From Euptelea pleiosperma (Eukaryota > Streptophyta > Magnoliopsida > Ranunculales > Eupteleaceae): DNA of 64,000 nucleotides. Numbering within the stretch: the stretch's first letter is position 1; every line of letters starts with the position of its first letter. The notes below the pieces were generated by a model that searched no databases, was not told the DNA's origin, and saw only the letters and a program-made list of their open reading frames with translations. Of this stretch, positions 34,403 to 45,075 are shown piece by piece. The stretch is from positions 23,904,741-23,968,740 of the forward strand of contig CM068545.1 of assembly GCA_035048495.1 (NCBI GenBank). Reading direction: 5' to 3'. Made by a program: the position numbers and the translations under genes.

Positions 34403-35252
34403 TAGGGCTGCAACTTGGACAAGCCCAACCCAAGTTCGAATTGCTTAACCCAACTTCGAGTCGGGCTTGAGTTGGTATCTACAGTACTAAGGCTTGGGCC
34501 TGAGTATTAGAACCTGATCAAAATTCGAGTTGGGCCTGGGCTGAGAGCTTAGGAAACTTGACCCATCCCGAGCCCAACCCTGAATATATATATATATAGG
34601 CCAGGATAAGCTCGACAAAAAAAATATTGGCATACCCATGTGGAAGATGAATCAATAGCTAATTTTTTATGAGGATGATCTCCTCACCATATAGATCACC
34701 CCTATAAAAAATCTGCCCATTCCGAAATTTCTAACCCCATCAAATATGGCTTTCAAGTTAACGGTAAAAATAAACTGTTCATAATTCTTCAACTTGTAAA
34801 CCAGGTAACGAATATCAGAATTATTTGAATTTTTGTGAGGATGATCTCCTCACCATAGAGACCATCTTCCCAAAAAACCATCCCATTCCAAAACTTCTAA
34901 TTTAAATTCTCCAGTGAACCCCCACCACACACACACATATTTATGCGAGTAACACTTCCATCTCCCATCTCTCTCTCTCTCTCTCTCTCTCCCTCTCGTT
35001 CTTTCTTGTCTCTCCCCTCTTTCTCTTTCCTGACTCTCTCCTCATTGCTCTCTCGTTTCTTTCTCCTTTCTGTCTCTAGTCTACTAGTAGGCCCCTCCCT
35101 CACCCCCCCTCTTTCTCTCACTAGCTAGACCAACCCGATTAATGTCAGTCTCGACCTCATGTTAGGCTAGAGCTGGGGTTGGATGGACTAAAGGTCAAGT
35201 TGGACTCGGGTTGACCCCCAACTCGACCCAACCCACCCAAGTTGTAGCCCTA
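34403..35252. mobile_element. intact non-autonomous hAT element, 850 bp
   Basis: Ends are TAGGGCTGCAACTTGG on the left and, in reverse complement, TAGGGCTACAACTTGG on the right. A perfect 8-bp duplication AATGCTAA flanks it (34395-34402 and 35253-35260). The arms contain GCCCAACCC/GGGTTGGG-type words. The centre holds a dispersed-repeat copy (34655-34905), a (CT)n run (34968-34990) and CT-rich DNA. No transposase. Confidence 0.9.
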
Positions 35253-35596
35253 AATGCTAACACCTCCAAAACAATAAATTCAAATACAATTTGATCTAAG
35301 TATCCAAAAAATAAAAATCTCGACTCAAACAAATAAAATTACCCCATGAAAATTGCTCAAATCAAACAGCTAGACAGCATAAATCCGGATGATTTTTGGT
35401 GTATGGATCTACCAAGAGTTGGGCCAAACATTCCTGGGTCAATGCACCGGAAAGCATTGCCAGATGGCATTCACTCAGGCATAGGAAATGTAGTCCTAAC
35501 ATCTGCTCCAGTGGTTGTCATCCTTTTATTGTTGTTCCTAAGTCGAGACCATTGTTGATCCTTAAGATTCAAAACAATGGCATGCTCTTAGAGACT

Positions 35597-35875
35597 ACTG
35601 ACCGTATGGATGTTTGGCCCATCCCTAGGTTGACCTACATACCAAAAATCGGCATGATTAGTGATTTCTAATCATTGGATCTGAATACCCTAAATAATGC
35701 TTGAAATCCATGGCAAAAAATAGACAATGGAAAAGACTCAACCGATAGAAATTACTAACCAGGTTGAATTTTAGTACGTAAGTCTAGCTAGCAATTAGCC
35801 AAACCTCGATACCATCAGTGATCTCTAAGAGTGTACCACATGACTCGTACTGTGGTCAGTCGTGAAAGTGAGGCC
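35597..35875. mobile_element. G-box foldback MITE copy 4
   Basis: The left arm starts GACCGTATGGATGTTTGGCC, with TGATTAGTGATTTCTAATCATTGGAT. The right arm ends ATCAGTGATCTCTAAGAGTGTACCACATGACTCG. The palindromic edge has decayed from CACGTG to CACATG. It lies 1.0-1.3 kb upstream of the F-box start codon. Confidence 0.7.
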
Positions 35876-35959
35876 CTCACGTGCACTGCAGGTGCCACCT
35901 CCTAGTAGTAATAATTTCCTTTGTAACAAACATCTTTGGTGGCAGATGATTACCAACGA

Positions 35960-36248
35960 CCATATGAGCCATGTGGCACACACTTAGAGACCACTCACCG
36001 AATGGATTTTTTGGCCCATCCCTAAGTGTACCTACAAACCAAAAATCAGACTGATCGATGACTTCTAACCATTGGATTTTAGTCTTTTTCATGGGTTTAT
36101 ATCTTCTGGGATTCGAGCAGTAGTTAGGCTACTCAGACCCAACGGCTAGAAATCACCAATTTGGCTGATGTCTGCACGTCGACCTTTAGAGATGGACCAA
36201 ACATCCACACGGTCAGGGATCTCTAATAGTGTGCCACCTGGCTCATAA
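35960..36248. mobile_element. G-box foldback MITE copy 5, full length
   Basis: The left edge ATGAGCCATGTGGCACACAC mirrors the right edge GTGTGCCACCTGGCTCAT, giving inverted arms of more than 100 bp. Inner arms include GGCCCATCCCTAAGTGTACC and AACGGCTAGAAATCACCAAT. It sits 650-930 bp upstream of the F-box start. A further fragment with GCCACGTGGC lies near 36370. Confidence 0.75.
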
Positions 36249-36891
36249 ATCTAAAAGAATGCTCAATTCAACCCTTAAACATGACACTATTAAAAACCGC
36301 TAAAGGCTGGTTTGTTGCGGCTTTTAAGCTTATCGCCAAACATTCATACGTCAGTGGGCCATAATGTTGCCACGTGGCTCTATTCGGAAGGAAGGATTAA
36401 AGTTTACTCCTCCTACCCGATAGAATCAAAAAAAATTGCCCATCACTCCCGTCCATTTGTGTCCTAATCTCTACTTTCCTGTCACTTTTGCTCTCTCAAT
36501 CTCATACTATATGATCTTAAGCTTGGGAAGAGTCTCTATCTCTCTCAAAATTACTTGAACGGAACGATGAAGGTATTTGTTTGCTTCTTTTTTATTTTCT
36601 TAAATTCTTGAGAAAGATTTTCTGTGTATTTTAAGATTTTTTTTTATTTTTTTTTTCTGTTCTTCGAGCTCTAGAGTTTCTACAGATCTCCTCTTCGTTC
36701 TCGATTAGTAGTTTTTTTTTTTTTAATTTAAAATTTAATGGGTGTTTTGGGGTAATTTTACAGGCAATGAAAATTTATTGAAAGCTCTTGATTTCTGCTT
36801 TGAAGTGATGGAAATTGGAAGAACATCAGAAATGTAACGGAAAGAACCCTTTTACAACAATTTCAGAGAAGGGTTATTGGAGAAGAAGCTC
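36249..36891 (+). promoter_or_regulatory. upstream region and 5' UTR of the F-box gene
   Basis: It contains a foldback MITE fragment whose GCCACGTGGC (near 36370) includes a perfect G-box core CACGTG about 520 bp before the start codon. CT-rich and T-rich stretches typical of plant leaders follow (36480-36730). No certain TATA box; ATACTATATGATC near 36507 is one candidate. Transcription start unknown. Confidence 0.4.
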
Positions 36892-38513
36892 ATGGAAACG
36901 ATAGCCACCGATCGAATCAGTCAATTACCAGATGAGATCCTTCATCACATCCTCTCTTTCTTGTCGATGAATGATGCCGTTCGAACAAGCATTTTGTCGA
37001 ACAGGTGGAGGGACCTTTGGACCTTCAACCCCACTGTCCAGTTCCCTCCATTCACTTGCTGTAGTCTCAATCAAGAACAATATTTCAGTTCCATTGACCG
37101 ATGCTTAGACATCTATAAGGCTGAAAAATTACACAAATTTCTACTTAGATTTTGCATTTCTGGTGATATTGGTGATTTCTTCCCGAAGGTTGAGAAATGG
37201 ATCAGATTTGCCACAACAAGGGAAGTTCAAAAACTAATCGTCAAGATCTTTATTGATGATATTGGATTCTTCGAATTGCCGTGCTCCCTATTTTCTTGTC
37301 AATCACTGAGGAAGTTGGTCTTGGCCTCTTGCAACTTTAATCCTCCTTTGAGTTTCAGTGGGTTCAATTCTCTGAAGACCCTTTCTCTATCTAAAGTTAA
37401 ACTCACTGATGAAACAGTTCACAGACTCCTCTCTACGTGTCCTCTCCTTGAGAGCTTAACCATTACAGTTTGCCGTGGGCTGAAGAATGTTAAGATTTCT
37501 GCACCAAACTTGCAACTCAAGACTCTGGGGTTCCACTGTGAGGTGAATCGGTTGGAAATTGATGCTCCTAATCTCATATCCCTGGTGTACGCTGAAGATC
37601 TTTCAAAACTCTGTTTGAAGAATGTTCCATGCTTACTGAAAGCTGATCTTTCCGGTGACAGTAGTCGACAAGTTCTTTTCCATTGGAGAACCTATATGGC
37701 CAATATCACTGGTGTCAAGAATCTGATTGTGAATTCTTGGTTCCTGCAGGTATCAGTTTTTAACTGAGCTCATGTCATGCGATTATTCGAATTTGCTCTT
37801 ATTAACTTTACTTGTCTTTGACTCTATTGGTAACTCGGAAGTTCATCTTTGCGGAATACTACAAATATGGAAGTCCACATATTGTATTCCAGAATCTCAA
37901 GGAATTTCATTGGACTGGTGCCTTGACCAGCAGATCCGAACTTCTTGCCTTAGTTACCTTCTTTGGAGATTGCCCTTCTCTGGAGGAAGTTTCCATAAAT
38001 GTGAGTCTCCACAGTCATTAAGATCTAAATGCAAGTCTTTTTGGTGCTTACCTACTTATATGTTTGTTAACATTAACTCTCCCCCTTCTTGCTGACTTGG
38101 ATTCATAGGTTCAAAATAAATTCTGGGAAAAGAGAGAGCAATTTTCCTCTGTGTTTTTGGATGATGGACTTGGGCCATTTCTTGAGCTTGAGGGTGGAAT
38201 AAATTTTGGCAACGGAATGCAACATTTTCCTCATCTTGATTATCGGTTATACTCTCTCAAAAAGGTTGAAGTGGATGCATTTTCTGGTGATGAGAATGAG
38301 ATGGAGCTGGTGAAATTTCTGTTACAAAGGGCTGTAGTTCTAGATACATTGCTTCTAACCCTTACAACACAGAGAAAGTGGTGGTCGGATGCAGAGAATG
38401 TAATATCAAAGGAATTGCTCTGTGAACAGGTCTCTCTCTTACCTAAAGCGTCTTTTCATGCCCAAGTTGTACTAGTGGATCCCCCATTTGGAGATCTTGA
38501 TTATCCTTTTTGA
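36892..38513 (+). CDS. F-box/LRR/FBD protein, complete, three exons
   Basis: Exons 36892-37749, 37842-38000 and 38109-38513 join in phase 0 with GT/AG introns of 92 and 108 bp, giving 473 aa. The first ATG in frame is 36892 (METIATDRISQLPDEIL); an upstream TTG extension to 36877 is unlikely to be used. An F-box spans about residues 7-50 (DRISQLPDEILHHILSFLSMNDAVRTSILSNRWRDLW). LRR-like repeats follow (CQSLRKLVLASCNF, FNSLKTLSLSKVKLTDE, CPLLESLTITVCRGLKNV), and exon 2 has CPSLEEVSI. Exon 3 has an FBD-type segment (YSLKKVEVDAFSGDENEMELVKFLLQRAVVLDTLLL). By family knowledge it should bind SKP1 in an SCF ubiquitin ligase and select targets by its LRR/FBD part; the substrate is unknown. No frame damage seen. 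Confidence 0.93.
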
Positions 38514-39784
38514 GTTTTCTACGATCTTTACGATCTTTGGGCTTAGCTTGTGGAAATGAACTGGAAAGATCTAAACTAATCCATTGCTGACAAATGCTTG
38601 TGAAATGAGTATGTCAATTTGTTACACAAGAGGTGCTAGAAGTTCAAGGGTTGAATGAAGACTTCTATTTCAGTGGTGAAAAGGAATGTTGTAAGCTGCT
38701 TTATTTTTACTTGTATTGCTAACTATATCCTTGTTGAAGTTGAGTTGCCATAATTTCATTTATCTTGTTTTGAAATTATTCAACATTTCTAGCACCTTTA
38801 ATGCTGTGGATTCTATTTCCTCAAATGTTTTTCTCACCAAACTTATATGACTAGAGAACTATGTTTTGCTTAGATTGTGCTCTATAGGAGTGGATCTGTT
38901 TTCATAATTTCATACCTCTGATCTCTTATTCTTTGAGAACCATAGGGATTTTGTTGTTGGTGGAAATGCAGTGGCCAAACTTGCTTGCTAATTTTATGCA
39001 CTGGAAATGTTGGTGAAAGTGGATTATAAGGGATAAACAAAAGATCCCTTGTATACAATCACATAAAGGCACTCCTTCCCTTTAATGCTCTTCAGAATAC
39101 GATCATTGGGTCGGATCATCCTATAAGCTGATCCAAACTAATTTAACCAATTTGGGGAAGTCTCGATGGGGTTCGAGTTGACCTTTAACTGTTCCATCTC
39201 TAAGCAGGTTAGCTAGATATTGCTGCACATCAGTGAGTCTAGGGTCTCTAGGCTGATATGTGGCAAAGAAGAGCTTAAGGGCGTGGGTGAGTTATGCATC
39301 ACCTTAGAAATTCATTCCTACCGCCTTCGCCGTGTGGAGAGAAGGTTATGAAACAGGGGGCTAGAAAAAGGTCCAAAAGGGTTTACTTGTAGTGAGGCAA
39401 GCCATTGAATTTTCAGAGATTGTTATATGGCTTTATATGTTACTAGTGAAGTTCATGGGACCTTGGAGTATGCGGCTGTGTTGAGTTCAGATTTCACAAT
39501 GACCTTGTACTTGAAGTTGTTTGAGAAAGAGTATCTAATTTCATGGATAAACACTGAACAGTTGTGAAAGCTTGGGCCAACATAGGAATCCTTTAAGTTA
39601 CAACTTTGAAATTGTGAAGTTAGACAAGATGGAGAAGTAGAGAGAGAAGAGAAAAGAGAAAATAGAGAGAGTCGAACTTAACTAATGTGGTTTTCTCATC
39701 TGTGTATATATATCACTCAAGAACATGATATAATGTAAAAAATACCATAATATCCCCCAAGAACAAAACACTCACTAACATTAC
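38514..39784. other. F-box 3' UTR and intergenic DNA
   Basis: The first few hundred bases are probably the 3' UTR of the F-box gene. Beyond about 39000 no gene or repeat boundary is evident. The 39700-39785 part may be flank of the copia fragment. Confidence 0.3.
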
Positions 39785-40240
39785 CCCTCAAGCATGTAAT
39801 AGAGAAAACAGACTCTGGCCTAATGCTTTAGTAAACACATAACCAAGTTGATTGGGTGATTCAATATACGGAGGAGCAATTGTCTTACTCAGAACTATGT
39901 CCTTTACAAAGTGGCAGTCAACTTCTATATGTTTAGTTCTCTTATAAAACACTGGGTTACTAGGAATAAAGATAGCAACCTGATTATCACAATACATTTG
40001 CATAGGAGTAGAAATCTCAAAATCCATCTCTTGAAGAAGAGATTTCACCCTCATCATCTCACATGCAATATGAGCCATAGCCCTGTATTCCACCTCTGTA
40101 TTTAGCAACCACACTGCTTTTTACACCATGTGACTAAGTTACCACCCATAAATGTACAATACTGAAAAGTGGACCTTATAGCAAAAAGATTTTCAGTCCA
40201 ATCTGCACCAGAATTTGTATTGTGTAGCACCAGAATTTGT
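39785..40240 (-). pseudogene. Ty1-copia RNase H fragment
   Basis: On the minus strand, GADWTENLFAIRSTFQYCTF and MGGNLVTW are followed, after a frameshift near 40110, by EVEYRAMAHIACEMMRVKSLLQEM, YCDNQVAIFIPSNPVFYKRTKHIEVDCHFVKD and YVFTKALG. This is the RNase H end of a copia polyprotein. No LTRs, integrase or RT remain. Confidence 0.88.
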
Positions 40241-40601
40241 TTTGTGTTGGACCCTGACACGTGTTCGACACGGGTAATTCGCTCTTTTAGAAAAATCCAT
40301 ACAGCCTAGAGGTTGACACATCGTACATGATGGCGAAAGTGAATACATATTTGTTCAAATACAAACACAAGCACATCGTGTTGAGGTCTCAAGAATTAAA
40401 GATAATTGAATAAGAGTGAGTTGTTTCATGTACCGGGAGGAATTGCCACAAAATTAAAGGAAGATAATTGAATAAGAATGAGTTGTTTCATGTGCCGGGA
40501 GGAATTGCCACGAAAAAAGATATTGAAGAGAGTAGCCAGCTGAGATGTGTAAGTAATCCTTGGGAGCTCAGACCTTATAGCTAACAGTGTGAGCCAAAAG
40601 G

Positions 40602-41049
40602 TCAGCTCACTAGTCTTCGTGGTATGTTTTCCTGATGTGCAGTATCTAGTCTTTTCGTATGATCTGTTGTGTGTTTTTCAATAAGGTCAGCCAGCTGCCA
40701 TGCTGGGGGAGTCTCAGTGGTAAGAGATGTATAAACAATCTGTGAATCAGTTTTAACAATGAGTTGTCTGTGCACAGTATCCCACTCCAACCGAATGCCA
40801 TACCAAATGGTCCATGCCTCTGCTACATGTTTGATTGATTGCAATGTACATCTGAAAGCTAAGGATGAATTGTGAATTCTCGATGAGATTGCCTATACCT
40901 ACGAGGATTACACCAGGCTGAACCATCGACATAAAGAAGGATCCAATTGTCAGGTGGAAGGTACTTCTCTGGGTAGTATTGTGCTGCATGATGTTCTTCC
41001 CCGAAAAAGTCAATGGCTCCATGCAGTATACAAGAGGACGGGAACGCAT
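40602..41049 (-). pseudogene. LINE RNase H fragment
   Basis: Two overlapping minus-strand frames give AEAWTIWYGIRLEWDTVHRQLIVKTDSQIVYTSL and, upstream, GSFFMSMVQPGVILVGIGNL with the frame shifted. They match the RNase H domain that ends plant LINEs (compare 22684-22893). Isolated, without RT. Confidence 0.55.
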
Positions 41050-41224
41050 CTGATTGAAGTGGGTATGGTTCCTTGCTTTCCTAGGATGTCATAGCACATG
41101 GATTTAAAGAGTTGGGAAGACAGGGCAATTGGACTTTTTAGCAGAAAAGGGTGCAAGTTTAAGCTGAGTTATGAAGAGAGACGGGAGTGCAGTTAGCATT
41201 GGAGGAAGGGTGAGGTGGAAAGGA

Positions 41225-41655
41225 AACGGATGAACTTTGAAATACATTCAAAACGAGACGAACCAAGAACATGTCAACTAAATTTGAACGAGGATATAGT
41301 CAGCCATGAGAGAGAAGAAAGAAGCAGCATGTTGTTCGTTACGACTGATTGAAAACTGGCAATCAAACTCTTGAAATTCTTGTACCTTCTGTGAAGCATA
41401 TGCATTACAAGGCTTCGGCAAAATATTCTACAATGTCTCCACAAGTAAACGTTCCCATGATGTTATTTTAGCATGCAATGATCTTCTGGGTAAGGGAGCC
41501 TTTTTTTACATGCAACTTATTTCGTTTACAGTTCTCTGCATTGTTTTTCAAACGCCAGGATCAGAAACAATGAATCTAGAACAAAGAACTTTTCTAATAA
41601 AAATTTCACCAAAACTCCCATCACCGTCGTAGTGTCTGAAAACCCAGACATTGGG
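41225..41655. repeat. dispersed repeat, copy 2
   Basis: Partner of 26970-27475 in the same orientation, with the same word order and a similar right edge at CTGAAAACCCAGAC. It lies just beyond the LINE RNase H fragment. Confidence 0.65.
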
Positions 41656-41738
41656 TGTGTTTGGAACACGAACAAACACACCCAATGTCTGGAAAGAAAA
41701 TAAAAAAAAAATGAAAAAGAAAGGAAAAGCGACGGATT

Positions 41739-41875
41739 GGATTGAGTTCAGGCTCCCATTTTGGTCTCCATTGGAAAGATCTTTGGATTGAGTTCAGGCT
41801 CCCATTTTGGTCTCCATTGGAAAGATCATTGCATTGAGTTCAGGCTCCCATTTGGTCTCCATTGGAAAGATCGTT
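41739..41875. repeat. 46-bp tandem repeat, three units
   Basis: Units at 41739, 41785 and 41831 start GGATTGAGTTCAGGCTCCCA (the third with GC for GG) and end TTGGAAAGATC. The third is one base shorter. The period equals that of the array at 32475 but the sequence is unrelated. Confidence 0.9.
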
Positions 41876-41944
41876 TGAGGTTTTTTTTTCCCGTGGGTAT
41901 CCAGGCCTCTTAGAGCACCCGACTCCCCGGGGCATGATAGTCAC

Positions 41945-42509
41945 CAGGGCCTTCTCTACCATAAGGCCATTAAGGCGATCGCCTTAGGCCCCAGGTGAGA
42001 GAAGGTCCCCCAGCTCACTAACCACAGAGATGTCTGGCCCACCCCTTGTTGGATATAAAATGAAAAATCAACCTTATTGGTTATCTCTAGCCATAGATTT
42101 TAGAACTTTTTAGGATTGATTCTAGCCACTGGATTCAAGCTTATTTTTTGGATAGAAAATTCAATGGCTAGAAATCATCAATCAAGTTGATTTTTAGTGT
42201 TTATCCACCAATAGGTGGGCCGAACATCCACTGTCATTAGGCCCAAAAAATGATCTATGTAGGGCTGCGAGAGTCCTCTGCATCTGCATTTTTCCGTAAC
42301 TTTTGATTATCTTGAGTAGTTGTTAAATAAGATTTTTTGCTTGTATATAGAGTTAAAAATTTTAATACATTAATATATTAAATATAAAAAGGATCGGGCT
42401 CGAGGGACTAGCCTTGTTGCACTCGTCTTTTCACGCGTGCTCTCGACCGTGGATGTCGAGAATCCAATAAGTTTTAGCCTTAGGCCTCAAGGTGCATCGA
42501 GACACCCCG
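41945..42509. mobile_element. hAT element inside a SINE
   Basis: The left end is CAGGGCCTTCTCTACC and the right end in reverse complement is CGGGGTGTCTCGATGC. A perfect 8-bp duplication ATAGTCAC flanks it (41937-41944 and 42510-42517). The inverted repeats are imperfect. The interior includes a foldback MITE (about 42015-42240). 565 bp, non-coding. Confidence 0.75.
42015..42240. mobile_element. foldback MITE copy 6, nested in hAT
   Basis: CTGGCCCACCCCTTGTTGGA on the left mirrors CCACCAATAGGTGGGCCGAA on the right. AATCAACCTTATTGG and AATCATCAATCAAGTTGATT are the inner words. It is the youngest layer of a three-level nest. Confidence 0.6.
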
Positions 42510-42690
42510 ATAGTCACCCCTTCCACACATGTCGGAGTGTACTGGAAGAGTTAATGTGGACAGAGCCACTTATTACACTCTACTCTTTCCAGGTGGTGGC
42601 CCTAAGGAGAGTTGAATTCGGAACCTCCTATTTTTTGGAGTGGAGTCCTGGCCATCTGCACTCAACCCTTGGGGTTAAAAGATCGATCAA

Positions 42691-43139
42691 GTTAACCCCA
42701 TCTCTACCATTAATTGTAAGGGTGGTTCGAAGTCTCGTCCGACTCATTCTGGATCAAGGGATTTGGATCGGGATCGGCATTCATCGACCCTATATAAAAA
42801 AAATGGTTGTCTCAGCCCGAGATTACTGTTTCCTAAACAAGTCTCACATTGTCTCGAGCCCTATCCCGTTCTGGATCGATCCGGATTGGGATTGCAACCC
42901 ACCGATCCGGTCTCTGATCACGAGATTTCGAACCATGTTTTGGAAGATTAATTTGGATGAGCCAATCGAATTGTGGCAACTCAAGGTAGAAAAAGGCAAA
43001 AATCATGGCTTTAGAAAAGTCGAGAAGCTAGTAATGAATGGGTTTAGGTAGGAAATAAGTGCGAAAAAGAGGAACGAATTGAAATAGAGTATTTTGGTGA
43101 TAAAAGAAAGTTCGACCAACATTCCTCTCAGGGGCCAAA
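42691..43139. other. repeat-like DNA without a gene
   Basis: It contains GGATCGGGATCGGCATTCATCG and GTCTCAGCCCGAGATTACTG, diverged versions of words in the SINE body at 29.2-29.3 kb. The long frame spanning 42437-43051 crosses the SINE/hAT boundary and is not a gene. Confidence 0.4.
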
Positions 43140-43326
43140 TTCGTCATTGAAATTATGGATATTTGGCCCATTTTTAGGTGGACCTACAGACCAAAAACCA
43201 GCCTTTTTGGTGATTTCTAACGGTTGATTTGAGTCTTTTTTCGTGGGTTGATTTTTAACCGTGAGATTTTGAACATTATTTGGACTACTCAGATCTCCAG
43301 TTAGAAATTATCACTCAGGTTCTACT
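43140..43326. mobile_element. foldback MITE copy 7, truncated
   Basis: TTTGGCCCATTTTTAGGTGG, GGTGATTTCTAACGGTTGAT and TTAGAAATTATCACTCAGGT form a left arm, loop and part of the right arm. Its right arm is cut off where the inverted-repeat element at 43327 begins. Confidence 0.6.
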
Positions 43327-43965
43327 TGTTCCGACCGGGGCACAGCTTCTATGGCACAGACCAAACAAAACGGCCCTGCTCGAGTTGTGCCCTGTCAACG
43401 AAAAAGCGAAAGCTCTTGCACCTACCAACACAACCGCGAGTAAACCTTCGCCGACCACATCACACAATACGAGCCACGTGGCACATTCTTATCTGGCGCC
43501 GACCGTATGGATGCTTGGCCTATCACTAGGTGGACCTACAAACCAAAAATAAACCTGAATAGTGATTTTTAAGTATTTGATTGAAGTTATTTTCATGGGT
43601 TGATTTTAACTGTAGGAATTTGAGCATTATTGAGCGTTATTTAGGTGCAAAGATCCAAAGGTTGTAAATCACTAATCAGGCTGATTTTTTGGTCTGCAGG
43701 TCCATCGAGGGACTGGAAAAACATCCATACGGTCAGAGACCACTAAGAGTGTGCCATGTGGCTCTTATTGTGTGCTGTGATCGGCTTCGTTCACTGCATA
43801 GTGTGAGCCAAGGTTTACTCCACAACCGCAACACAGGTTAATCGGTTACGTCAGGGGGTTCGGTTAAATTTTGCTTTTTTCATTGATGTGGCACAACTTG
43901 AGCAGGGCCGTTTTGTTTAGTCTATGCGGCCCTTGCTCATGGAAGCCGTTCCCGTTCCGAACGGC
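43327..43965. mobile_element. inverted-repeat element enclosing a foldback MITE
   Basis: Outer arms are AGACCAAACAAAACGGCCCT and GCTCGAGTTGTGCC (43356-43390) against their near-complement GGCACAACTTGAGCAGGGCC and GTTTTGTTTAGTCT (43890-43923). Between them lies a full G-box foldback MITE (about 43468-43770). No target duplication was established. A short GTTCCGAACGGCCCTGACGC copy follows the right arm. Confidence 0.55.
43468..43770. mobile_element. G-box foldback MITE copy 8, full length
   Basis: The left edge GAGCCACGTGGCACATTC mirrors the right edge GAGTGTGCCATGTGGCTC. Arms contain GACCGTATGGATGCTTGGCC and ATCCATACGGTCAGAGACC. The CACGTG core survives on the left edge only. Confidence 0.75.
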
Positions 43966-44084
43966 CCTGACGCATGGAAGCCGCTCACCAAAAATCCGTA
44001 AAGTCGGTGGTTTCTAAGACGGAGTAAAACTTTGTTGACTATTGACGGGTCAGCGAAGCCGTGACGGCCCACAATATGAGTCAT

Positions 44085-44300
44085 GCGGACCGTATGGACG
44101 TTTGGCCAATAGTGATTTCTAAGCGTTGGATTGGAGTCATTTTCATGGGTTGATTATAACCGTGGGTATTTGAGTATTATTGACCATTATTTTGGGGTAC
44201 AAGGATCCAAGGGTTGAAATCACTAATCAGGCTGATTTTTGGTTTGTAGGTCCACCTATCCATACGGTCATCGTCCTCTAAGACTGTGTGCTACTTGGTT
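44085..44300. mobile_element. foldback MITE copy 9
   Basis: GGACCGTATGGACGTTTGGC on the left and CACCTATCCATACGGTCATC on the right, with inner words AGTGATTTCTAAGCGTTGGA and TTGAAATCACTAATCAGGCT. The arms carry small deletions. Confidence 0.7.
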
Positions 44301-44359
44301 CATATTGTGAAAGGTCAGCGAATTCACTGACTGTCGTCGGTCAACGAAGTTTTACTTTC

Positions 44360-45075
44360 TAAGACGATGCCACGTGGCTTATAGGACGTCCGTGAGCAAA
44401 AGTGGTCTCTCATCTCCCTCTATCTGTCACGGGTGTTCTCTCTGTCACGGGTACCTCCTTCCTCACCCCTCCCTCTACTCTGCCGTCTCTCTCCCTTCTC
44501 TCGTCTATCTCTCCCGTCTTTCTCTCTCTTGTCTCTCTTCCGTCTTTCTCACTCATCTCTCTCCCGTTTCTCTTTCACTTCCGTTTTTCTCTCTCTCTGT
44601 CTCTCTCCCGTTTCCCTCTCTCCCATTTTTCTCTCACTCCCGTAACTCTCTATCGTCTGTCTGTCGTCTCTGTCTCTCTCCTTTCTCTCTCTTGTTCTCA
44701 TCTGACCAGAAACCCCTCTTTCTTTAAGCAGTGGTTGCTGGAAATCCACCATTGTCGGTGGCGTCCCGTGCCATTGCTGGAAATCAACTGCTAGTCTGCA
44801 ACGACAGTAAGTTCTTTCCTCTGTTAATATGTTGGAGATGTTTAATCTATTTCTGAATCTCTTGTTGGTTGTTGGGTTTTTTTTTTTGAATTTTGATACT
44901 TTTTCACAACACACAATGCTAAATATCCAATTTATGATTTTTCATCTTTTTAAGATTATTTAGCAACCAAATTTTGGCTCTACCCAACTGTCTGATTGTT
45001 ATATTTTTAAGCTATGCTCCATCTCAAAAAGGCAATTCATTAGCTGAATGAACTAGATCAATCCATAGGTAAGCC
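44360..45075 (+). repeat. duplicated promoter-like block plus first exon (copy 1)
   Basis: It begins with GCCACGTGGC and GTCCGTGAGC, runs through about 300 bp of CT-rich leader, then GTGGTTGCTGGAAATCCACC, and reaches a good donor at ACA|GTAAGTTC (44808). About 260 bp of intron-like sequence follow. The same series occurs at 59455-60100. The layout (G-box, CT-rich leader, short exon, donor) looks like a plant 5' end. It could be an upstream leader of the FRS gene or part of an unclassified mobile element. Confidence 0.55.

Larger units (their letters stand above)
41881..42690 (-). mobile_element. Au-like SINE copy 2, split by a hAT element
   Basis: The tail part lies at about 41890-41944 (T-run at 41881-41890 on the + strand, then GTATCCAGGCCTCTTAGAGC). 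The tRNA-like head is at 42518-42690. On the minus strand it starts AACCCCAAGGGTTGAGTGCA. The two parts match copy 1 (29745-29913) once 41945-42509 is removed. Confidence 0.65.

Noticed and set aside
34897..35128. Arg/Glu- and Ser/Leu-rich frames near 35 kb
   Set aside because: They lie in a (CT)n tract inside a hAT element; simple-sequence translation.
37772..38095. A 107-codon frame overlapping the F-box introns
   Set aside because: It is in a different frame from the spliced F-box protein, whose exon phases and LRR/FBD motifs are clear.
42437..43051. A 204-codon open frame on the + strand
   Set aside because: It starts inside a hAT element, crosses the 42509 boundary into a SINE and then repeat-like DNA. 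No family motif; it is open by chance.
44402..44794. Ser/Leu-rich frames in the CT-rich leader (and 59490-59774)
   Set aside because: They result from CT-repeat translation (SLSLSL) in several frames at once; no coding signal.
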